The notes below the pieces were generated by a model. The model was not told where the DNA came from, searched no databases, and was given only the letters and a program-made list of their open reading frames with translations. From contig DBCO01000022.1 of the NCBI GenBank assembly GCA_002293145.1, positions 1 to 11,384 of the forward strand: a stretch of DNA of 11,384 nucleotides, read 5' to 3'. Of this stretch, positions 1 to 6,977 are shown piece by piece (the first letter of the stretch is position 1; every line of letters begins with the position of its first letter). Made by a program: the position numbers and the translations under genes. The DNA is from Akkermansiaceae bacterium UBA956. GTDB lineage: Bacteria; Verrucomicrobiota; Verrucomicrobiia; Verrucomicrobiales; Akkermansiaceae.

Positions 1-199
1 TCCGCCATATTTCACCAAGATCATAAGCAGGTAGCATCAACTCGCATAAAAAAACTTTGCGATTTCCTCCACAAACTCCGCACCTCTGCGTTTCGTTCGT
101 TTCCGTGCAAAGGACAAACTCTTACGACATCCCTCCACCTTGCCTTTCCCAGTCGCATTCTGCTTGACGAAACTTGATGACTTCGCTCTTTTTTCATGA
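1..199. other. Gene-free upstream stretch
   Basis: No gene and no clear promoter boxes are seen before the esterase start. On the minus strand, about 120-60 reads as AACGCAGAGGTGCGGAG with further purine-rich repeats of the form CGCAGAG/GCGGAG. This resembles degraded interspersed repeats known in several bacterial phyla, but the match is loose. Confidence 0.3.
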
Positions 200-958
200 A
201 TGCAAAACGCTGCTATAAAACCATTTCACGCCCTTCTCTCGGTCATCGCATTTTCGGCGATGAGTGGATTTGCTGAAATCACTGCGGAAATGGAAAGCGT
301 CACGCCTGTCGCCGCAAAAACCAATGGCGAGAAATGGTGGAATGGCAATTGTGAGAGGATCGATGCCGACATCAAAAAGATGGAAGGAAAGATCGACGTA
401 GCCTTTGTTGGCGACTCGATCACGGCGCGCTGGAGAGATAGTGAAAATTGGAAAAAACACTGGGGAACTTATCGCGCGGTGAACATGGGCATCGGTGGCG
501 ATCAAACGCAGCACGTGTTATGGCGGCTCCAGAACGGAGATCTCGAAGGTTATGAAGCAAAGCTCTTTGTGGTCATGATTGGCACCAACAACATGTGGAG
601 CAAAGACGCGCAACCAGCTCAAGCGGCCGCGGGAGTCAGGGCGGTCATCGATTTGATTCAGTCCAAGCAACCTAAGGCGAAGATCCTTTTGATGAGCATT
701 TTGCCGAATGGTCCAAAACCAAATCCGGGACGCGAGATGAGAATGGAAGTGAACCAACTCATTGCAGAATTCGCGGGAGGCGCTGTCGAATACATCGACA
801 TCAGCGCAAAATACTTGGAAGCCGATGGCTCCATCTCACAAGAAGTCATGCATGATTTTCTGCATCTGGCTCCCAAGGGCTACGACATCTGGGCTGATGC
901 CATCAACAGCAAAGTGAAAGAGATCGTTGGCACAAGTGATTTTCAAAAAACGCCATAA
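200..958 (+). CDS. Secreted SGNH/GDSL-family hydrolase (esterase/acylhydrolase)
   Basis: A 252-aa secreted serine hydrolase. Residues 1-25 form a signal peptide with likely cleavage after SGFA. The SGNH blocks are present in order: GDSI at 71-74 with nucleophile Ser73, the block II glycine in NMGIGGD near 95-101, GTNN at 128-131 with oxyanion Asn130, and DFLH at 219-222 supplying Asp219 and His222. The layout resembles the PAF-acetylhydrolase-like GDSL group often found in Verrucomicrobia and Planctomycetes, where members commonly remove acetyl or other acyl groups from glycans. That substrate class is inference. The start at 200 overlaps another ATG at 196 in a different frame and has no Shine-Dalgarno; it is chosen because it gives an intact signal peptide. 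The gene converges on the glycosidase gene that follows, so the two are not an operon, but both products are secreted. Family assignment is firm; substrate is unknown. Confidence 0.93.
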   Translation: MQNAAIKPFHALLSVIAFSAMSGFAEITAEMESVTPVAAKTNGEKWWNGNCERIDADIKKMEGKIDVAFVGDSITARWRDSENWKKHWGTYRAVNMGIGGDQTQHVLWRLQNGDLEGYEAKLFVVMIGTNNMWSKDAQPAQAAAGVRAVIDLIQSKQPKAKILLMSILPNGPKPNPGREMRMEVNQLIAEFAGGAVEYIDISAKYLEADGSISQEVMHDFLHLAPKGYDIWADAINSKVKEIVGTSDFQKTP

Positions 959-1059
959 AGGTGATTTTGGACATATTAAAGAGATAAGGAAGATAAGACT
1001 TCAGTCATTATTCTCACTTTGACGTAACTCCTTTCAACCATACGAAACATGGCACTACT
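959..1059. other. Gap between convergent esterase and glycosidase genes
   Basis: The gap holds a weak AT-rich stem at 993-1011 (ATAAGAC ... GTC-A-TTAT with one bulge). It might end transcription from either side, but it lacks GC pairs and a T-run, so I do not call it a terminator. Confidence 0.25.
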
Positions 1060-3060
1060 TCACAGTCCTGTGTCCCGCTCAACGCGATAGAATGCCCGCG
1101 TTGTGCCAGCATTGGGATCTGTTAGATAAAGCTGTCCGTCGATTTCTGCGCGCACCGCATTAGTCACTTCTTGCCATGAGCCATCAGCGAGAGAGCTCGA
1201 TTTCCACAGAGTAAAATTATGCCCAGGCTGTGCGGGTATCGCGAGTGAGAATTGATTGCCCTGCTTCAGAAATCCATCAACACGCAACAAAGATGGATCA
1301 TAGGGGTTAATTGTTTCTGTTAGATTAACCACATAACTGGTGATCGAGTTTTTGGAAATCGTCTGATTGTTGGCGATATTGATAGCACCTAACGAATTGT
1401 AGGGAAAGCCACCGATGTCAAACTGCCTCGTACGGAAAGCGGTGACGGAACCGACGGGTAAGCCAGGAAAACGTAGAGAGATCACATCGTCCGTGCCGCC
1501 GGTATTGAGGACAATGAGGTTGATTTTGTTCCCTGCAACATTCAGATAACCAGAGACACGGAGATTGGCGTTGGTACCGGAGTTTGTCACCTCGATGCGT
1601 TGATCGCCGCTTGAGATATGTTTCGCGAAGTGCTTCACGGAATAAAACGAATTTTGGACTTGGTATTGTCCATTTTCCACGCCGATCATCGCCCAAACCT
1701 GGCCCGTATTGTTGCCATGGACCATCCGCCACGCAAGGTAGGCCGAGGCATTTGCGTTCACCAGCGTTTCATGAATATTTGTCGCGAGAACCAACCAGTT
1801 GTCCAAAATATCAGGATCAGCCCCCCATTCCGTCATCCATCCTCGATTGCCATTATACCTTGATTTGACCCCAGCGAAGTCATTGGTGCCATAGTTGTGG
1901 AATCCCAGATGGTTTACATAGGAGAGCGCCGAAACCGTGGGGGCGATTGAGTTAAAAGCTGAATGGGTTTCAGCGTCCACCGCGATGAATTGCGGTCTTT
2001 TCGGTTCATTCTTGATTTTGTTGTAAACGGCATCCATGGCTAGCCTGTAGCTGGCAGAGCCACTGGTTGTTGCGGGAACGGTCTCGTTCGCGAAAAAGCG
2101 GCAGGTCTCTTTGTCGCCGGGATCGTAACTCGGCTCGTTTTGGATCGAGATGAAGTCATGCATCCAGTTCGATGCGCTGAGCCTTGCATACCACCAATCC
2201 GCGAATCCGGCATAATCGTATTTCCCTGATACGATCCTAAGAGTCCCACTTACGATACTGTTATTGCTTTTGAGAGATGCCGGCGGAGACCAGCACGTCA
2301 ATAGGCTTTTGGCACCATTCCTCTGGGCCCTCATGGCCAACTCGTTGTTCAACGCATCAGAGTTGCCTGTTCTGAGGCGAACGATATCGATGCCGCAATT
2401 GACATAAAGCAGGTTTTCAATCTCGTTTTTTTTCGTGGCGCTCAAGGCTTCATAGTCCGGCGTATTAAATGCAATCGAGCCACCAATTCCATCCATCGTC
2501 TGATGACGAATCGTCGTATCGGAAGAAATACGCGTCGTGGTTCCGGCAGCGGCATTGACCACGAGCGAAATATCATCGAGCCAAACAGTGCCCACCGAGC
2601 GATACTGCATGCGCAGGCGCGGAGTGGCCTCGGTGGTAGTATGGTTCCAACTGAACCACTGCCACGAAGTCGAGAGGGTAAACTCTTTGTTGTTGTAAGT
2701 AGCGTCTTGCATCACAAAGCGCACCTTCACCCCGGGTACCGAGGCGCGTGCGCGAAATGTGATCGACGTCGAAGTGCCAACTGCGAGAGTAAATGTGGGC
2801 CCCTGAGTTTGCACATTGTGAAGCTGGGCACCGGGATTGGTCACAGCAATTTTCATGGCCCTCGCACCTTCATAAGGCTGGACAGTCTCTAACGAAAAAG
2901 ACGCACCAGCACCACCACTGGTGTTATTGGTCCATCCCGTCAACCCACTTTCAAATCCACCATTCGTTACGAGATTTTGCGCCGAGAGATGACTGCCACC
3001 TACTAGAAAAAAACCAGCAAAAATCAGCAGAAAAGTTCTATTGATTTGCCAGCTAGTCAT
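1060..3060 (-). CDS. Secreted GH30-like glycosidase with N-terminal CBM-like module and C-terminal FYRV module
   Basis: A 666-aa secreted enzyme. Residues 1-27 are a signal peptide (cleavage near LSA|QN). Residues 28-168 look like a CBM4/9-type beta-sandwich (NLVTNGGFESGLTGW at the start, VWLDDISL at the end). Residues 183-480 fit a clan GH-A barrel of family GH30: GIGGS at 191-195, QNEP at 307-310 with acid/base Glu309, and TEWG at 410-413 with nucleophile Glu411. Residues 485-580 fit the beta-sandwich usually fused to GH30 barrels. Residues 590-662 form a module ending W...FYRVE that recurs on secreted Verrucomicrobial proteins. GH30 enzymes are retaining glycosidases acting on xylans, glucuronoxylan, beta-1,6-glucans and similar polymers; which one applies here cannot be read from sequence alone. 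The start ATG has no Shine-Dalgarno and lies just after a nested stem and T-run. The lipoprotein gene lies 111 nt upstream on the same strand. Confidence 0.88.
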   Translation of the reverse strand: MTSWQINRTFLLIFAGFFLVGGSHLSAQNLVTNGGFESGLTGWTNNTSGGAGASFSLETVQPYEGARAMKIAVTNPGAQLHNVQTQGPTFTLAVGTSTSITFRARASVPGVKVRFVMQDATYNNKEFTLSTSWQWFSWNHTTTEATPRLRMQYRSVGTVWLDDISLVVNAAAGTTTRISSDTTIRHQTMDGIGGSIAFNTPDYEALSATKKNEIENLLYVNCGIDIVRLRTGNSDALNNELAMRAQRNGAKSLLTCWSPPASLKSNNSIVSGTLRIVSGKYDYAGFADWWYARLSASNWMHDFISIQNEPSYDPGDKETCRFFANETVPATTSGSASYRLAMDAVYNKIKNEPKRPQFIAVDAETHSAFNSIAPTVSALSYVNHLGFHNYGTNDFAGVKSRYNGNRGWMTEWGADPDILDNWLVLATNIHETLVNANASAYLAWRMVHGNNTGQVWAMIGVENGQYQVQNSFYSVKHFAKHISSGDQRIEVTNSGTNANLRVSGYLNVAGNKINLIVLNTGGTDDVISLRFPGLPVGSVTAFRTRQFDIGGFPYNSLGAINIANNQTISKNSITSYVVNLTETINPYDPSLLRVDGFLKQGNQFSLAIPAQPGHNFTLWKSSSLADGSWQEVTNAVRAEIDGQLYLTDPNAGTTRAFYRVERDTGL

Positions 3061-3065
3061 ATGGT

Positions 3066-3117
3066 GAAAAATAGGATTCGGAGTTCAGTAACGCAAGGCG
3101 TTGTTATATTCTCCGAA
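3066..3117 (-). promoter_or_regulatory. Nested inverted repeat plus T-run before the glycosidase start
   Basis: Outer arms TTCGGAG (3077-3083) and CTCCGAA (3111-3117) are perfect complements. Inside them AACGC (3090-3094) and GCGTT (3098-3102) form a second stem with a 3-nt loop. Read on the minus strand, the outer stem is followed within a few bases by TATTTTT and then the glycosidase ATG. This could be an attenuator or terminator between the lipoprotein and glycosidase genes, or a leader hairpin. The 7-bp outer stem has a long interior, so function is uncertain. Confidence 0.35.
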
Positions 3118-3171
3118 GCCGACGGACTGTCAAGCTCGGGGCTAGAATGATGCACTTGATTGAAGCATCGC

Positions 3172-3759
3172 TCAACACCCACTCACAAAATCAGCCCACG
3201 ATTCCGTTCTTTTATCGCGAGTCATGTCATATTTTTCTGTGATCTTGAAAGGGATGATGGTGCCGTTATCTTTGATGAATTGGCCCTTGATCGATAGCGT
3301 GAACGGTTCATCGCGTTGGATCGTGTCGGACAAATGAGCATCGAGAATTCTTGACTTGTTCACGACAACAGCACCCCCAGCCATGCTATTGTAGGACTCA
3401 TACACCGTCGATTGAACACGCATCGGTAGCTTGAGCGCAGCGGCTCCAGTATCGTGAGAGCCATCGGCATAGGTCACGGTCAATGCGGTGATTTCGATCG
3501 TGGCGAAAGTAAATGTATCATCCATGTAATAGAGACGGATGTTATACGGTTTATGGCTTTTCACAGAACCACCCAACAAAGTGCCAACGGTGATGTTCGT
3601 GTCGATTTCCACCTTCGGCACAGGTGTTTTCACTGCGGGCATTTTGCCAAGCCCATTGAATGCTACAGTGTCATGGAAAAAGACGCATGAGGGCAGCAAG
3701 AAGCTGATCGCAGTAACCAGCAATAGGGATGGAATGCCGTGAAATGGAAAAGTTTTCAT
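3172..3759 (-). CDS. Predicted lipoprotein of unknown function
   Basis: A 195-aa protein whose start is placed at the ATG at 3757-3759. This gives a typical lipoprotein signal (MKTFPFHGIP, then SLLLVTAISFLLPSC) with the lipidated residue Cys25. An upstream in-frame GTG would add 27 residues in front of the signal and is less likely. The mature part is rich in beta-type segments, without metal, nucleotide or catalytic motifs I recognise, and ends SGC. It probably sits on the inner or outer membrane facing the periplasm. It is transcribed in the same direction as the glycosidase and could share its transcript, although a stem with a T-run lies between them. No family assignment; lipoprotein status is well supported. 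Confidence 0.72.
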   Translation of the reverse strand: MKTFPFHGIPSLLLVTAISFLLPSCVFFHDTVAFNGLGKMPAVKTPVPKVEIDTNITVGTLLGGSVKSHKPYNIRLYYMDDTFTFATIEITALTVTYADGSHDTGAAALKLPMRVQSTVYESYNSMAGGAVVVNKSRILDAHLSDTIQRDEPFTLSIKGQFIKDNGTIIPFKITEKYDMTRDKRTESWADFVSGC

Positions 3760-3931
3760 AGGAATTAGAATAAAAGAATTCAAGCAGTGAAGATCTTTCA
3801 AGCAAGACTCTTTCGTGCCATAATGAACAACACGCAACACGAGCCGATCCGAAGTTGCATTTCGGGAATGTTCACAAAATGATGGTTTTTATTTGTCGGT
3901 TTTTTCTGCTATGCTGCGCGTGTAAACAGTA

Positions 3932-4147
3932 ATGAAAAAGTATCTTATTCCACTGATCGTTGCCGCTATGGCGCTCGTTCACGCACAAGCCGCCGATGGT
4001 GAGCCGACAAATCACCTCAATGGATACAGCATGAAACAGGAATTCGGCACCGCCAATGATGGCAAAATCCCCGGCAAGATCCACCTGCGCCTACCGCATG
4101 AGGAAAGAAGTTTTGTCATCGGCACCTTTGAAGCGGAAATCAAATAA
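3932..4147 (+). CDS. Small secreted protein of unknown function
   Basis: A 71-aa product beginning MKKYLIPLIV with a clear signal peptide, likely cleaved after AQA near residue 20, leaving about 51 residues. The mature part is polar and ends with a possible beta hairpin (KIHLRL ... SFVIGTFEAEIK). No cysteines, metal sites or known domain are seen. It lies only 20 nt before the DUF3592-like gene on the same strand, so co-transcription is likely. The start has no Shine-Dalgarno. It could be a short periplasmic partner protein or the remnant of a larger secreted protein. The strong signal peptide and tight spacing to the next gene argue that it is real. Confidence 0.6.
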   Translation: MKKYLIPLIVAAMALVHAQAADGEPTNHLNGYSMKQEFGTANDGKIPGKIHLRLPHEERSFVIGTFEAEIK

Positions 4148-4167
4148 CCTATTCTATCAAGAATTCC

Positions 4168-4707
4168 ATGAATCAACCTATAGCAGAAAAACAGCAATCA
4201 GTAGTCGGATGGATATTTGGCGGCATGTTCACCTTGATTGGTGTCCTTTTTTTGGTCATCGGGGGATTCCAACTCCGGCAGGGACTGAAAACGAATGACT
4301 GGCCAGTAACAGCGGGAAGAATCATCGAATCGAAAATCGTCGAAGAGAAAGTCTCTGGTTCTTCCGGGCGTCGTAGAACTCATAGTTTCGACAGGAAATA
4401 TACAGTCAATGTCCGCTACTCCTACGAAGTGAATGGTCAGAAGTTTGAGGGTGACAGGCTGCGATATGGCAATGAGTCCCACGATTCCCGAGCATCGGCT
4501 AATGATGAGCAGCTGCTATACCCTCCGGGCAAGGAAGTGCAGGTGTATTACGATCCGAAGACTCCTCATCAGAGCGCATTGATCAAGGGAATTGGGTTGT
4601 CTTGGTTGGCGCTGGCATTGGGCTTGATGGGATTCGTTATCGGCTTGTCGGTGATGTTTCACATGGCCAGAGCAAAGACCGCGCAAATCAGATCACGTTA
4701 TACCTGA
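4168..4707 (+). CDS. DUF3592-like membrane protein
   Basis: A 179-aa protein with membrane helices at about residues 12-34 and 143-165 enclosing a soluble beta-rich segment. Three segments match the usual pattern of DUF3592 proteins: WPVTAGRIIES (45-55), YSYEVNGQKFEGDRLRYG (84-101) and YPPGKEVQVYYDP (118-130). The family has no established biochemical role; the soluble part is thought to lie outside the cytoplasm. The helix-domain-helix order and length are normal, so the gene looks intact. It follows the small secreted protein gene by 20 nt and precedes the 288-aa membrane protein gene by 110 nt, suggesting one transcript. Confidence 0.82.
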   Translation: MNQPIAEKQQSVVGWIFGGMFTLIGVLFLVIGGFQLRQGLKTNDWPVTAGRIIESKIVEEKVSGSSGRRRTHSFDRKYTVNVRYSYEVNGQKFEGDRLRYGNESHDSRASANDEQLLYPPGKEVQVYYDPKTPHQSALIKGIGLSWLALALGLMGFVIGLSVMFHMARAKTAQIRSRYT

Positions 4708-4800
4708 ATACACCCGCTGGCTGAACAAAGCCGACCAAGCCCGCGACAATGAGGTGTTTGCCGAATTGCATTGCAGGCACATTCGAAGCATTGATCAAAT

Positions 4801-4820
4801 AAAACCATGTAAAAACCATG
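4801..4820 (+). repeat. Duplicated start sequence AAAACCATG, first copy ATG-TAA
   Basis: AAAACCATG occurs at 4801-4809 and again at 4812-4820. The second copy carries the start codon of the 288-aa protein. In the first copy the ATG is followed directly by TAA, so any initiation there would end at once. No Shine-Dalgarno sequence lies before either copy. Confidence 0.6.
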
Positions 4821-5684
4821 CACACACATCAACCAGAAAACGCCGAATGGGCCCGACAAAACGGCTATGAGTTTAACCCCGGAGAAGCCGAAGATCTTTT
4901 GGATCATGTGCGCGGAACCTATCGGAACAGGCCGTTTGAGACGTATGATCTTCGGACCGAGCGTGGCGGCAGCGGTGGACATTACTATTACTGGCGAACA
5001 ATCGCGGTGATTTCCCTTGAGGGCCTGCGATTACCGAATTTCGAACTTCTGCCGCGTCGTGAAACGTCAGGTATGAATTTGCTTGTTGTCAAAGGCTTGG
5101 ATCTGAATCTGGCTCCGAACGCATCAACGGATGAGCGTGCGATGGTTGAAGCATTTAACAAAAACTACAGCATCTTCGGCGGCGGTGCACGGAACGCTAT
5201 GGAGGCATCAATCAAATCCGCTCCACATCTTGTCCCCCGACTCTCAGATCTGGCTTCCATTCTCAAACCCAGCGTGCTGCGCTTCCTAGCCACCGCTGTC
5301 ACAGGCAGCATTAAGATTCATGACGGGTATGTAAAGATCGAAGCAGCGGAAACACGAGTCATCAGGCCTGGCATAAGCCACACGGTTCTCAAGGGCAGCG
5401 AAAGAGAAGACTTATTGAACATCGCCAATGATTTTCTAGAAGTGTTTGCTAATATCACTTACGAGTCACCGCTGCGCTCCCTGACGCTGCAAAACAACTT
5501 CCGCCCCGCACAATTGCTGGGCACATTGATCGGTATAGTGATAGGATTCCTGGTTGGTGGCATGGCAAGCATCGTCTTGTTGTTTACGTCCAGTAATAAA
5601 GTCTTGTATTTTTTTCCCCTACTGGTGTTAGCCGGCGTGTTTCTAGGCGGCTTCTTAGGGAATAGGATCACGCGAACGAAATGA
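4818..5684 (+). CDS. Unknown protein with soluble N-terminal domain and two C-terminal membrane helices
   Basis: A 288-aa protein without a signal peptide. Residues 1-225 are soluble, and two glycine-rich membrane helices follow at about 233-256 and 263-281, ending in a basic tail (GNRITRTK). The segment at 32-80 (GTYRNRPFETYD ... YYWRTIAVISLEGLRLPNF ... LPR) resembles a loose pattern seen in uncharacterised bacterial membrane proteins, where a 'small, changeable strand' element is followed by a 'LPxFxLxPR' element; I cannot name the family. With both helices at the C-terminus the large domain is probably cytoplasmic. The start is the second of two AAAACCATG copies; the first ATG is followed at once by TAA. 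No Shine-Dalgarno. It converges on the helical-repeat gene pair across a large palindrome. Confidence 0.75.
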   Translation: MHTHQPENAEWARQNGYEFNPGEAEDLLDHVRGTYRNRPFETYDLRTERGGSGGHYYYWRTIAVISLEGLRLPNFELLPRRETSGMNLLVVKGLDLNLAPNASTDERAMVEAFNKNYSIFGGGARNAMEASIKSAPHLVPRLSDLASILKPSVLRFLATAVTGSIKIHDGYVKIEAAETRVIRPGISHTVLKGSEREDLLNIANDFLEVFANITYESPLRSLTLQNNFRPAQLLGTLIGIVIGFLVGGMASIVLLFTSSNKVLYFFPLLVLAGVFLGGFLGNRITRTK

Positions 5685-5699
5685 CATTGCCTAATGAGG

Positions 5700-5764
5700 G
5701 ATGGAGCGCGGACTTTAGCCCGCATCTTTCATCTAAGCAGGCGGACTGAAGTCCGCGCTCCATC
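5700..5764. repeat. Large nested palindrome, REP-like, between convergent genes
   Basis: Arms at 5700-5723 and 5741-5764 are inverted copies of 24 nt with two differences, one of them compatible with a G-T pair, separated by 17 nt. Each arm also holds its own palindrome: the right arm contains GCGGACTGAAGTCCGC (7-bp stem, 2-nt centre), and the left arm has the same shape with one mismatch. The element can thus fold as one long hairpin or as two small ones. It fills most of the gap between two converging genes, the usual place for REP/BIME-type repeats. From memory, similar GCGGACTTCAGTCCGC units are scattered through Verrucomicrobial genomes; this needs a search. A bidirectional terminator role is possible, but no T-run follows. 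Confidence 0.75.
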
Positions 5765-5771
5765 AAGAAGA

Positions 5772-6974
5772 TCACTTCCCCAGCCCATATTCACTAGCGA
5801 ATTCCTTCGCCTCATCACTGTCTCTCGGAATGCATTGATAAATGGTCAGTAACGCCTTGGTGCGGTCGGCGCCTTGGGGGAGGGTTTGCAGCCATTGCGT
5901 CGCGATTTCTGGATCGTAGGGATAGGTCTTGGCGGCGTAGGCTCCTGCGACTGCGGTTTTCTCGGGACTGTTGGGCGAACTGATGAGCCAATCGCCGACA
6001 GCTTGGTAGTCTTTCTCTGTCCACTGAGTGGCGAGATCGTAAGCTCGTTGTTTTGAGACATCGTCTGGTATGTCGTTTTTTGTGAGCCAATCGAGCCATT
6101 GGGACGTGTCGCCGACTCGCACTTTCTCTTGCATGTCCTTGGTGGCAGAGACAAGTTCCTCACTCGATAGATTCGCTGACGCAATCCAATCGGACAATTC
6201 AATGAAGGAACCCTTTGCGTCGGGACGCCCGAAGGCCAGCTCGCTCAGCTTACGATTCACGAGTTTCTTCTGTTCAGGGGTAGTAGTGGCAAAGTATCTC
6301 ATTTCTTCGAGTAACTCGGCCCGTTGGGATGGGCTACCCGTCCCAAATTGCAAAGCTCCCCCGATGTATTTGGATTGAAATTCGGGCGGTGATTCTGCCA
6401 GACATTGGAATACGATTTGGAGATCCTTTTCTTGAGCGCTATAGTAGTAAATCAGATAGGAAAATGGATCGTACGTCTTTTCATCGCCGATACCAAAGAG
6501 CTCGGGAGATTTAACCATCATGCGGGTCATTTCTATCGGGTCATTTTGAATAAAAACCTCCCTGATGTAACGATTAAGGTCCTGCTTGGTCTGCGAATTC
6601 AAGTCGGGATTGTTTTTGCATTCTTCGATAAACTCTTTGATCCCTGCGGGATCGAGAGTCGCCAAGCTACTTTTTAGATCTGCCTCTAGCCTTTGAAATT
6701 CTTCACCGAATGCTGCGACAGGATCCTGAGCGGCTCTGATCGATAGATCAAAAAAATCGATAGATAGCTTTTTCACTTTTTCTTGCTTCGCTCGGTCTGC
6801 CGTCCTCCGCTCGATGTTGATGGTCGACTGGAAATCAAGGCTGGGATTTGCCGCGACCTGTTTCTGGAGTTTTTCCCTTGTTGCTTTCTCGCTCGAATAT
6901 TGCCGCTTTTCCTGCCACCCCAGCAGAGCTGCGGCAAACAGGATCAGAGCAGAAATGATGAGCGAACGAATCAT
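5772..6974 (-). CDS. Membrane-anchored helical-repeat protein (second of a similar pair)
   Basis: A 400-aa protein with one N-terminal membrane helix (about residues 3-20), a charged and probably coiled segment (20-70), and a long all-helical remainder. From about residue 260 on, units of roughly 35 residues recur with a W-L pair and an acidic or basic A-rich helix: WIASANL near 263, WLDWLTKND near 293, VGDWLISSPN near 326, and WLQTLPQGADRTKAL near 361. This looks like a degenerate alpha-solenoid of the kind seen in many Verrucomicrobial proteins of unknown role, most likely for protein contacts outside the cytoplasm. No catalytic motif is seen. The ATG lies 3 nt after the stop of the preceding gene (TAA GCC ATG), so translation is probably coupled. 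Function unknown. Confidence 0.8.
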   Translation of the reverse strand: MIRSLIISALILFAAALLGWQEKRQYSSEKATREKLQKQVAANPSLDFQSTINIERRTADRAKQEKVKKLSIDFFDLSIRAAQDPVAAFGEEFQRLEADLKSSLATLDPAGIKEFIEECKNNPDLNSQTKQDLNRYIREVFIQNDPIEMTRMMVKSPELFGIGDEKTYDPFSYLIYYYSAQEKDLQIVFQCLAESPPEFQSKYIGGALQFGTGSPSQRAELLEEMRYFATTTPEQKKLVNRKLSELAFGRPDAKGSFIELSDWIASANLSSEELVSATKDMQEKVRVGDTSQWLDWLTKNDIPDDVSKQRAYDLATQWTEKDYQAVGDWLISSPNSPEKTAVAGAYAAKTYPYDPEIATQWLQTLPQGADRTKALLTIYQCIPRDSDEAKEFASEYGLGK

Positions 6975-6977
6975 GGC

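Noticed and set aside
2503..2892. Open frame of 129 codons on the plus strand
   Set aside because: Antisense to the CBM-like module of the glycosidase; Arg/Ser-rich shadow composition.
3760..3840. N-terminal extension of the lipoprotein from a GTG start
   Set aside because: The extension would place 27 polar residues before a standard lipoprotein signal; the ATG at 3757-3759 fits better.
3887..3915. Promoter boxes before the small secreted protein gene
   Set aside because: TTGTCG and TATGCT are present but only 11 nt apart, so they do not form a sigma-70 promoter.
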